Part shown: positions 6,484 to 13,177 of the stretch, one piece after another
Layout of the letters: each line of letters begins with the position of its first letter
How positions within the stretch are numbered: position 1 is the first letter of the stretch
NCBI GenBank assembly: GCA_023393375.1
Contig: JAEWLI010000030.1
Location: 1 to 19,682 of the forward strand
Length of the DNA stretch: 19,682 nt
From: Bacteroidota bacterium
GTDB lineage: Bacteria > Bacteroidota > Bacteroidia > Cytophagales > Cyclobacteriaceae
Direction of reading: 5' to 3'
Notes under the pieces: model-generated
The model's input: only the letters and a program-made list of their open reading frames with translations
Databases searched by the model: none
Told to the model about the DNA's origin: nothing
Made by a program: the position numbers and the translations under genes

Positions 6484-6907
6484 TTCAATGCATAAATATT
6501 CACCAGCCTCGTAAAATTAATCGGGAGTGTTGGAAACTAATTAGATGTAATTACCATTTTATAGGAGCTTGAAAATGACTGTTTCAAATCCTACCTATTA
6601 TACTTACCGCTTTACATCACCTATTTTGTTGATCGAAAAAATGATAAATAAAACAACTCTTTTTGATCGAATATGTTTGAATTTGGTGTAGGAATAATTA
6701 AAAAAACTAAACCAATCCCCTACGGATGCAAGCTTGATAGAAAATTGAATAGGTAACCAAATAAGAGCCTCCTATCCTTTCAAGAGTCCAAAACTCTTGG
6801 AGGGTTTTACTGCTACTTAACGATATCGGCAACCACCCTAATAGTCATTGGCCCATATATTCGGATGAAAAGCCAATGTTTACTGTAACTTTTCTGTTAT
6901 ATTTAAC
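6484..6907. other. Intergenic stretch between the radical SAM and Fic genes
   Basis: No substantial gene. It holds a 38-codon open frame (plus strand, 6575-6691) with aggag eight bases before its ATG, a nine-base direct repeat ttgatcgaa (6629-6637 and 6663-6671), and a strong hairpin at 6776-6804. The short frame starts MTVSNPTYYTYRF and resembles nothing known to me; it may be chance. Confidence 0.4.
6776..6808 (+). terminator. Terminator-like hairpin
   Basis: cctttcaagagt (6776-6787) pairs with actcttggaggg (6793-6804) around a ccaaa loop, twelve pairs including three G-U, followed by tttt. It would act on plus-strand transcripts, yet no plus-strand gene ends nearby except the doubtful 38-codon frame. 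As a minus-strand structure it sits downstream of the Fic gene but lacks a T-run there. Confidence 0.45.
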
Positions 6908-7981
6908 TTAAAAGTAAGTATTTACAGCAAATCTAAATTGGTCAATAAATATTTCTTTAAAACTCGAAATGTTGTTTTGTTCATAAAATAATAGCATTGC
7001 TTTCTTATATTCAACAGCGTCTACCGTTCTGTATGAAATAGGACAATAATTGTAATTCATCAGAACAGCATTGCTAACAATTCTTGCCGTTCTTTTATTT
7101 CCATCTACAAATGGTTGGATGTATGAGATAAGTACTAAAAGAAGCAATGCTTTTTCGAAGATACTCTCTTTATTATTAACCAATTCGCACATATTGGAAA
7201 GGGCCTCCAAAATTTGAAATTCATTATCCAAAGGACGATAGTTTGTTCCTGAGATACCTACCCTCCTTTTTCTTATGTTTTTATCTACTCCTAACTCCTT
7301 TATTAATAAACTATGTATGTCTTCAATTTTCGAAACCGATAATGGAATCAAGTAATCAGGATTTTCAATGATAAAGTCAATGGCATCTTTGTGATTCAAA
7401 AGCATGATAGCTTCTTCTTTTGTTTTCCCTGAAGCGGTTTCTTTTTCTTTAAGAAGTCTTTCCGTTTCCAGTAGAGAATAAGTATTACCTTCAATTTGAG
7501 AAGATTTCCAACTTAAATCAATCGCCAATCTTTCTAATTCTTTTTTGTATTCTATTTCAGTTAGTTGAGAGATATTCCTTTCGAATTGTTTTTGAAGTAA
7601 ACCTAATTGTTCTAATTCGTTGGCTGTAAATACGCTACACTCATTAAGAGTTTCAGGTATGAGATTGAAATTAAAGTTTTCCTTTATTTGTCTTTCATCA
7701 ATTTCTTTCTCATAATACTTCTCAATATCAACAGGATGCAGAATTTCATAGGTCGGTGAAATTAAATATTTTGTTGCTTTTCCTTGACCCTTTTTTGACA
7801 GGAGATTTTCATCGATTAACTTGGAAAGAATTCTTTTTACAGTTGCATAACTAACAGATATGGAAACACTTTCAAAAATCTCTCTTGATGAAGATTCTTG
7901 ATTTTTCCTGATGAGCTCAATTATTTCTAATTCCAATTTATCAATCATAGGATTAAATTTACGGCTCATAAAAATAATCAT
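6908..7981 (-). CDS. Fic-family protein with N-terminal winged helix and Gln in place of the catalytic His
   Basis: 357 residues. Residues about 12-75 form a winged helix-turn-helix (SSREIFESVSISVSYATVKR, then LLSKKGQGKATKYLI). Residues 158-166, SSQIEGN, are the inhibitory-helix motif of class II Fic proteins. The Fic core follows, with the flap near GISGTNYRPL (242-251) and the active-site loop QPFVDGNKRTAR at 289-300. The consensus is HPFxxGNxR; here residue 289 is Gln (codon at 7117-7115), so the base that activates the target hydroxyl in AMPylation is missing. The phosphate-binding GN and Arg are intact, so nucleotide binding is plausible. Start: the ATG at 7981 is used; a second ATG at 7969 is equally good. 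A DNA-binding, probably self-regulating role is suggested by the half-site array over the start. Confidence 0.88.
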   Translation of the reverse strand: MIIFMSRKFNPMIDKLELEIIELIRKNQESSSREIFESVSISVSYATVKRILSKLIDENLLSKKGQGKATKYLISPTYEILHPVDIEKYYEKEIDERQIKENFNFNLIPETLNECSVFTANELEQLGLLQKQFERNISQLTEIEYKKELERLAIDLSWKSSQIEGNTYSLLETERLLKEKETASGKTKEEAIMLLNHKDAIDFIIENPDYLIPLSVSKIEDIHSLLIKELGVDKNIRKRRVGISGTNYRPLDNEFQILEALSNMCELVNNKESIFEKALLLLVLISYIQPFVDGNKRTARIVSNAVLMNYNYCPISYRTVDAVEYKKAMLLFYEQNNISSFKEIFIDQFRFAVNTYF

Positions 7982-8031
7982 TACAGCTCAAAAAGCCACA
8001 ATCTTGAGCCGTATTTTCTTTTAAAATGAGC
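7964..8031. promoter_or_regulatory. Four half-sites in exact dyad symmetry over the Fic gene start, candidate operator
   Basis: gctca occurs at 7964-7968 and 7986-7990, and its reverse complement tgagc at 8005-8009 and 8027-8031. The spacing is 22 bases between the first two and 22 between the last two. Both the inner and the outer pair are centred on exactly 7997.5. Flanks agree with a longer half-site, about AC(G/A)GCTCA(A/T): the outer left arm tacggctca (7960-7968) and the inner right arm tgagccgta (8005-8013) match over nine bases. The array overlaps both possible start codons, so binding would block transcription or early elongation. The winged-helix domain of the Fic protein is the natural candidate to bind it; that is inferred. 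Confidence 0.6.
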
Positions 8032-8440
8032 TACAACATTCCGATAGTATATTTTCGTTGTTGATTTTCATGCACGTTCTTCTCCACCGAGACACCGAAA
8101 GATAATGATCAAATGCCAGAAAAACTACCGAACCCGCAAAGAAATATACCGACTGAGTATGCCTGGCATGAGCAACTGGTATCGAGGAGACCGAATTATT
8201 CCAGAGGGCGCAATGCATGTCCAGAGGCCATAGTACCTGAAGGAACAAGAGCTGCCACCGCACGGATTAGGGCAGAGGACTTACAAAACCGGGGAAGGGC
8301 CAAACGTTAAGTTGCCCGAAATTAGAATAGGAGGCAGAGCTAGCCTGTTCATAAAGTATAGGCAAAGCCCTATCTTGATGGCTTTACTGCTATTTTATAG
8401 ATAATGGAACCAGAAGCTGGTGTCAGATGAAGCTATTTAC
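8032..8440. other. Gene-free segment with a relatively GC-rich core, probable relic
   Basis: Between about 8090 and 8330 the composition is visibly richer in G and C than the AT-rich surroundings, and reading frames on both strands are open by composition. A 65-codon plus-strand frame (8113-8310) and an 80-codon minus-strand frame (8263-8021) overlap, and a third plus frame reads EIYRLSMPGMSNWYRGDR before a stop. None is a family I can name. It may be a piece of foreign or mobile DNA, such as an intron or transposon end, but nothing proves it. From 8330 to 8440 nothing is recognised. Confidence 0.35.
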
Positions 8441-9100
8441 TTACACACGGTCAACATATACGTTGTCATTTTTATTAATCTTCTTATTTATAAATAATTT
8501 CATAATATATCCAAATGCCAAACCGCCTATTGTCCAAATGATAAGTCCCAATAATAATGACTTCCAGGTAATCTCTTGGCCACCGATAAATGGAAAACCT
8601 ATGGACATGATCACAAACATAAAAGCACCCCAACTTAACCCGGTTATAACCCAGCTCTTTTTGTCGAATGGGTTTGGATGATGTTTTATTTCAATATTCT
8701 CATATCGTTTGGGTTGTTTCTCCAGCCATTTTGCTTTTAAACTTTTTCTGAACCAACCCCAGAAGGGATAGGTCAAAGCAAGTATTAAAAAGCTAAATAC
8801 ATTGGTCAAACAGGGAATGATATTTCCACAGTTTTTACAATATAGCCCAAACCAATTTTTAAATGCTGTTCCGTTTTGTATCGACCATGTTCTTACATCG
8901 TGCAGAGTGTCACAATGAGGACAAGGAACAAGTGATCTTTCAATTCTTGGTTTGTCAATTGTCTTGTCTTCCAAACTGATTTTAGGAATCCTTTGTCCCA
9001 AAATCAATTCGTTTATAGCTAATCCTGGATTTAAAATCCAATGTAGCATCATCCAATTCTTCCAGGAATAAATCTTATACTTTTCTTTATTAAATTCCAT
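8441..9100 (-). CDS. Zinc-ribbon membrane protein of unknown function
   Basis: 219 residues. The N-terminal 55 residues begin with YKIYSWKNWMMLHWILNPG, a pattern I associate with a conserved but uncharacterised Bacteroidota family. Then come two Cys pairs, CPHC at 60-63 and CKNCG at 88-92, which should bind one zinc. Three hydrophobic segments follow at about 97-115, 150-172 and 180-205. The protein is therefore an inner-membrane protein with a cytoplasmic or periplasmic zinc ribbon. It stands alone; no partner gene suggests a role. Confidence 0.7.
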   Translation of the reverse strand: MEFNKEKYKIYSWKNWMMLHWILNPGLAINELILGQRIPKISLEDKTIDKPRIERSLVPCPHCDTLHDVRTWSIQNGTAFKNWFGLYCKNCGNIIPCLTNVFSFLILALTYPFWGWFRKSLKAKWLEKQPKRYENIEIKHHPNPFDKKSWVITGLSWGAFMFVIMSIGFPFIGGQEITWKSLLLGLIIWTIGGLAFGYIMKLFINKKINKNDNVYVDRV

Positions 9101-9335
9101 TCTATACTGATTTTACGTACGCTCAACTCATGCAATTTACTATTTTTTCTTTATTATTTGTTTTTGGAGATGATAATTTTTCCCTGATATGTTGGATACT
9201 TTACAGATCATCAGGTCTCAATCAAAAATTTTAAATCAACCAACGATGGGGAGTAGCAGGTCTTTTACATATAAAATTATTTCATTTCATGATATCGTTT
9301 AGACATTTCATTCCGTACAGATTACAGATTTGGTT

Positions 9336-9343
9336 TATTTTTG
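9336..9343 (+). promoter_or_regulatory. Candidate -7 box for the LytTR gene
   Basis: TATTTTTG matches the TAnnTTTG Bacteroidota consensus, 28 bases before the ATG at 9371. No convincing TTTG-type -33 element stands at the right distance. Confidence 0.3.
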
Positions 9344-9370
9344 TCTTAATATCCATATACTTATTAGGTT

Positions 9371-10258
9371 ATGAGTCTTTTCCCAAGAAAAGTCATTCAA
9401 TTTATTGATCAGCCTTATCCGTATTATTACCACGGGAAGACCAAATACTATTTATCTCTGATACTATTTGTGATGACACTGGTTTTTACCTATTTTTTTG
9501 AACCATTTGTGGTATATGAGCCTGAGCATAAAGTAAATTATTTCTGGATCTGTTTCATCCATTCCCTCAATCCATTTCTTGTAACCCTAATTCTTATTAG
9601 TATTAGTAATGCAATGGTAAAGGAGGAAAATTGGACTATAGGACGGGAATTTTCATTCATTGTGACACTGCTGATCACGATAGGTGTCGCCCAGTTTTTG
9701 ATCAGGGATATCATCTACGACAATCCTTATAACTGGACATGGAGGTATTTTTATGAAGAAATAAGAAATACTTTATTGGTGGGATTTCTATTCGCACTGA
9801 TCTTGATACCAATAAATTTTTTTAGACTGAACAGGAAATATATCCATCAGGCAATAAAGGTAAATCCTATCACACCCAGCCAAGGGAAAATTGAAAACAA
9901 TGAGTTGATGATCGTGACTCAACAAAAAAGTGATGATTTTTTGATGGAAGTTTCCCAATTTATATTCGCTAAAGCCGATGGTAACTATCTTGAAATCCTC
10001 ATGAATCAGAATGAGAAGGTGGTGAAATTGCTGAAACGGATGACCTTGACAGAATTGGAAAGTCAGCTCAATCAAGTTCCTTTTGTGTTCAAAACCCATC
10101 GGTCTTACCTGGTAAACCTACAGAAAGTGAAGGAGGTGAAAGGCAATGCCCAGGGTTATCGGTTACAACTCTTCAATTATCCCGATCCGGTGCCGGTATC
10201 AAGAACGGCCATTGATTGGTTTGACAGGAAAATAGCATCTGTCCAAAATGCGGTTTAA
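9371..10258 (+). CDS. Membrane-anchored LytTR-family transcriptional regulator
   Basis: 295 residues. The first 160 carry four hydrophobic segments (about 27-46, 58-82, 90-112 and 132-155). The last 100 are a LytTR DNA-binding domain: FAKADGNYLEIL, KLLKRMTLTELESQL, FKTHRSYLVNLQKV and VPVSRTAIDWF. In place of the response-regulator receiver domain there is a membrane sensor, a layout common in Bacteroidota. It would sense a membrane or envelope state and bind DNA directly, without a kinase. The acyltransferase gene 104 bases downstream on the same strand is the most likely target or partner; this is inferred from position. Confidence 0.85.
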   Translation: MSLFPRKVIQFIDQPYPYYYHGKTKYYLSLILFVMTLVFTYFFEPFVVYEPEHKVNYFWICFIHSLNPFLVTLILISISNAMVKEENWTIGREFSFIVTLLITIGVAQFLIRDIIYDNPYNWTWRYFYEEIRNTLLVGFLFALILIPINFFRLNRKYIHQAIKVNPITPSQGKIENNELMIVTQQKSDDFLMEVSQFIFAKADGNYLEILMNQNEKVVKLLKRMTLTELESQLNQVPFVFKTHRSYLVNLQKVKEVKGNAQGYRLQLFNYPDPVPVSRTAIDWFDRKIASVQNAV

Positions 10259-10345
10259 TTCTGTCTGGTGCTATTTCGTTTGCATTTCATCACAAACGCC
10301 TTGACGCCCATCCCAGAGCCTGTTTTTGCATTCCCCGCTTTAGTA

Positions 10346-10359
10346 TTTTTGGCCAAAAA
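10346..10359. promoter_or_regulatory. 14-base palindrome just before the acyltransferase start codon
   Basis: tttttggccaaaaa is a perfect palindrome ending three bases before the ATG at 10363, overlapping a TATTTTTG -7-like sequence (10344-10351). It could be a repressor site or a chance feature of T/A runs around ggcc. LytTR proteins normally bind imperfect direct repeats, so it need not be the regulator's site. Confidence 0.25.
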
Positions 10360-10362
10360 AAT

Positions 10363-11469
10363 ATGAGAAGACACGATTTAGATTGGCTAAGGGTATTGGT
10401 ATTCGGACTTTTGATTTTTTATCATGTAGGAATGTTTTTTGTGCCATGGGATTTTCACATAAAGAATAATATCATTTATCCCATGGTTATGTGGCCGATG
10501 ATATTTGTAAACCAATGGCGGCTATCTATATTATTTATTATCTCAGGAATGGGCACTTCTTATGCCTTGTCCCGAAGGAATGGGTGGCAGTTCGTAAAAG
10601 AACGGACTTTCCGGCTATTCCTCCCTTTGGTAGTCGGGATGACTGTAATTGTTCCCCCTCAGGTTTATTTCGAAAGACTGGCTAACGGTGAATTTGTGGG
10701 AAGCTACTTTGATTTCTGGCCCACACTGGCTTTACAGGGAGTTTATCCACAAGGCAATTTATCATGGCATCACTTATGGTTTTTGCCCTATTTGTTATTG
10801 TTTTCATTGGTTTTAGCACCCCTGTTTTTATATCTGCGAAATAATCCCCAAGCAGCAATTTTACGGGGGGCACATTATTTGGTGTCTCACCCCTGGAGCT
10901 TGTTTGGCTTTATTGTGCCCTTGTACTTTTGGGAAGCATTGCTAGAACCTTATTACCCCTCTACCCATGCATTGATCGGCGATTGGTTTAATATCGTAAA
11001 TTATTTTACTTTATTTTTTGTAGGATTTTTATTGATAAGTGTCAAAGATTCCTTTTGGAAAACGGTAACCGAAAACAGAAGAAGTTACTTATACTGTGGC
11101 ATAGCAGGATTTAGCATATTACTAGGTAGATGGCTGTTGTTAGAAGATTCCACGGTAGTCCATTTTGTTGAAGCCTTTGTTAAAGTGTTTAATTTGTGGT
11201 CATGGATAATGGCAATATTTGGTTATGCAGCGGTATATTTAAACAATAAGAGTACTACGCTTTCTTATGCCAATGAGGCTGTTTATCCTTTTTATATTTT
11301 GCACCAAACCATCACTATTACCATCGGATACTATCTTATGAATCTTGATTGGGGTTTTTGGCCTAAATTTTCGTTAATGGTGATCGGTACATTTGGCATC
11401 TCCTGGTTGATCTACGAATTTGGGATTAGAAGGTGGAAACCCATACGGCCTTTGTTTGGAATGAAATGA
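10363..11469 (+). CDS. Acyltransferase family 3 integral membrane protein (MdoC/OpgC-like)
   Basis: 368 residues with about ten hydrophobic segments. The N-terminus RRHDLDWLRVLVFGLLIFYHVG has the family's Asp-x-x-Arg and the His (residue 21) taken as catalytic in acyltransferase-3 proteins. SWHHLWFLPYLLLFSL at about 132-147 is the second hallmark, and YANEAVYPFYILHQTITI near residue 305 the third. Such proteins O-acylate (acetylate, succinylate) glucans, lipopolysaccharide or other envelope glycans, taking the acyl group across the inner membrane. The order after the LytTR gene suggests a small operon or a regulator-target pair. Acyl group and acceptor are unknown. Confidence 0.83.
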   Translation: MRRHDLDWLRVLVFGLLIFYHVGMFFVPWDFHIKNNIIYPMVMWPMIFVNQWRLSILFIISGMGTSYALSRRNGWQFVKERTFRLFLPLVVGMTVIVPPQVYFERLANGEFVGSYFDFWPTLALQGVYPQGNLSWHHLWFLPYLLLFSLVLAPLFLYLRNNPQAAILRGAHYLVSHPWSLFGFIVPLYFWEALLEPYYPSTHALIGDWFNIVNYFTLFFVGFLLISVKDSFWKTVTENRRSYLYCGIAGFSILLGRWLLLEDSTVVHFVEAFVKVFNLWSWIMAIFGYAAVYLNNKSTTLSYANEAVYPFYILHQTITITIGYYLMNLDWGFWPKFSLMVIGTFGISWLIYEFGIRRWKPIRPLFGMK

Positions 11470-11485
11470 GGAGGCATATATGGGG

Positions 11486-11540
11486 AGTTGTAAAGTTGGT
11501 GAATTGGTGAGTTGGAATGTGGAAACTGAAGTTTACAACT
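11486..11540. repeat. Nine-base inverted repeat enclosing an eight-base tandem repeat
   Basis: agttgtaaa (11486-11494) and tttacaact (11532-11540) are exact reverse complements. Between them gttggtga, attggtga and gttgg (11495-11515) repeat an eight-base unit about 2.6 times. The stem lies 17 bases after the acyltransferase stop; the loop of 37 bases is long for a terminator. Confidence 0.4.
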
Positions 11541-11615
11541 TTTCAAATGCGAGCAATTTTACACCATAAACTATGCCCCCCATAAGATACTCAATAATAT
11601 TTATAAGCATATCAA

Positions 11616-11972
11616 TCATTTCCGAAGCTCAACTTCCTCGGGAACGATAAATAATAATATACAACCTGTGTTGGTTTTAACATCATGTGAAAAATTGGGA
11701 GGTGTATAAAGGTAGTCACCTTTGGATAAAGTTGCCCCTTCTATGATACAAGAACCTTCCAACACAAACAGCTCCTCACCAGCCGGATGATTATGGTAGG
11801 GATAAGCAGCTGACGGTTCAAACTTTAAAAGTATGGTAGATGATCGCTGCTGTTCACTATTAAACCGCAGGGATTTTACGAAAATACCTGAATAGTTAAT
11901 CCCATTTTCAATCAATGGAGCCCAATCGAGCTGATTGCTTTTTGTAATATAAGCTGTTATATCATTTTTCAT
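11616..11972 (-). CDS. Cupin-domain protein (ChrR-like cupin)
   Basis: 118 residues from the ATG at 11972; a longer frame exists but begins with TTG. It is a single cupin barrel: YPYHNHPAGEELFVLEGSCI is motif 1 with two His and one Glu able to bind a metal, and GDYLYTPPNFSHDV is motif 2 with the third His. The pattern resembles the C-terminal cupin of the anti-sigma factor ChrR and stand-alone relatives. It could be a metal-dependent small-molecule enzyme or sensor. It lies 81 bases downstream of the AraC regulator on the same strand, so it may be co-transcribed or controlled by it. Confidence 0.78.
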   Translation of the reverse strand: MKNDITAYITKSNQLDWAPLIENGINYSGIFVKSLRFNSEQQRSSTILLKFEPSAAYPYHNHPAGEELFVLEGSCIIEGATLSKGDYLYTPPNFSHDVKTNTGCILLFIVPEEVELRK

Positions 11973-12053
11973 TTTCACCGAATTTAGTTTATGCAAAACT
12001 CAAGTTCTTTTTTGGTAAAGAGAATAGACAATATTGAGAAAAGCATGTAGAAT

Positions 12054-12848
12054 TTATTTTACAAATTGTTTTTGAAAGCTTTTAGGGGAAAGCTTGGCAT
12101 GTTTCTTAAAAAAATTGGAGAAATAGAAGGGATCATTGAAACCTAATTTGAATGCAATTTCCTTTACTGACAGATGTTTCTCATATTGAAGCAAACGTTT
12201 GGCCTCGGAAATTATCAATCCATAGATCACGTTCTGGGCAGTTTTACCTGCATACGTTTTTGCCTGTTCATTCAGCTTGGAAACAGTTGTATTGAGTTTG
12301 TCTGTTAATGTTTGTAGTGAATAATTGTGATGAAAATTATTCCTGACCATTTCCAGAAATTTAAGAAAAAGCGCATCTGGTTTCCATATTTCAGCTCCCT
12401 GGTCAATTTTTGCTCGATTTATTTCTGTTAAGATCAACGTTATTCTTGCATGGATGGCCGTAAGGAACTGATATGGTTGTTTATTGATTTCTTCGTTGAT
12501 CATACATAGTTGCTCGTAGACACTTTGTCGATTACCCATTGGGATAACTTCATTCCGATCAAAGTGGCAAAACAAGCCATTTTCAAAGATCAACTCAATA
12601 TCGAAATTGCTTTTACAATAAAAGTCTAGTGTGAAATCTAGAATAACCCCTTTTACTTTTGAAGAGTTCTTAAAATAATGATATTGGCCCGAGGTGATGG
12701 TCAAAACATCATTTGACTTTAGATTTATTGTTTTATCATCGACAACGACAGTCATATTGCCTTCAATACAATATACCAAAATGTATTTCATATACCGTTT
12801 AGGTGCTGACCATCCTTTTGTATCTTCAAAAAATGTAATATTGACCAT
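12054..12848 (-). CDS. AraC-family transcriptional regulator
   Basis: 264 residues from the ATG at 12848; the frame extends further only to a TTG. The first 150 residues form a cupin-like effector domain (YILVYCIEGNMTVVVDDKTI, then LTITSGQYHYFKNSS). The last 100 hold two helix-turn-helix units: YSLQTLTDKLNTTVSKLNE and LSVKEIAFKLGFNDPFYFSN followed by FKKHAKLSPKSFQKQ, the AraC signature. It is divergent from the GH3 glycosidase (329 bases between starts) and upstream of the cupin gene. A role in control of the glycosidase is plausible from this layout but not shown. Confidence 0.9.
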   Translation of the reverse strand: MVNITFFEDTKGWSAPKRYMKYILVYCIEGNMTVVVDDKTINLKSNDVLTITSGQYHYFKNSSKVKGVILDFTLDFYCKSNFDIELIFENGLFCHFDRNEVIPMGNRQSVYEQLCMINEEINKQPYQFLTAIHARITLILTEINRAKIDQGAEIWKPDALFLKFLEMVRNNFHHNYSLQTLTDKLNTTVSKLNEQAKTYAGKTAQNVIYGLIISEAKRLLQYEKHLSVKEIAFKLGFNDPFYFSNFFKKHAKLSPKSFQKQFVK

Positions 12849-12868
12849 ACAAATAAAATATCTCAAAT

Positions 12869-12896
12869 GATAATACGAAGGTAACTTAATATTATC
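12869..12896. promoter_or_regulatory. Inverted repeat upstream of the AraC-family gene
   Basis: gataata (12869-12875) and tattatc (12890-12896) are exact reverse complements 14 bases apart, 21 to 48 bases upstream of the regulator's start. Placement fits self-regulation; the AT-rich sequence makes chance possible. Confidence 0.25.
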
Positions 12897-13077
12897 GGTA
12901 TGAAAACCCCTTCATCTACCTCTTTCTTGCCTTCCCACCATTTCATTAATCCACCTTATAGCAAAATGTATAACAAAGGTCGAACATTATTATATTTGGA
13001 GAACTCCATTTTAAACCTGATAATAAAAAAAAGGTTGTTAAATGGTTTTAAAGCGATGAAAAGTTGATATTAACTTA

Positions 13078-13103
13078 TATATTTGTCGATAACAAGTCTT
13101 GTT
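13078..13103 (+). promoter_or_regulatory. Candidate GH3 promoter with overlapping palindrome
   Basis: TATATTTG at 13078-13085 matches the TAnnTTTG -7 box. The expected start of transcription, about 13090, falls at the edge of a perfect 13-base palindrome, aacaagtcttgtt (13091-13103). A second TATATTTG lies at 12991-12998. The palindrome would be well placed for a repressor. From 12897 to 13077 nothing else is recognised. Confidence 0.35.
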
Positions 13104-13177
13104 TGACCATTTTTAGGTGCATTCACCTCCATTGTTGAAAATTTTTATAATAGCTCATGGCTCTAAAAGCATATCAA

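Noticed and set aside
8021..8310. Overlapping 80- and 65-codon frames on opposite strands
   Set aside because: Both owe their openness to local GC composition; neither shows a family motif or codon use like the neighbouring genes.
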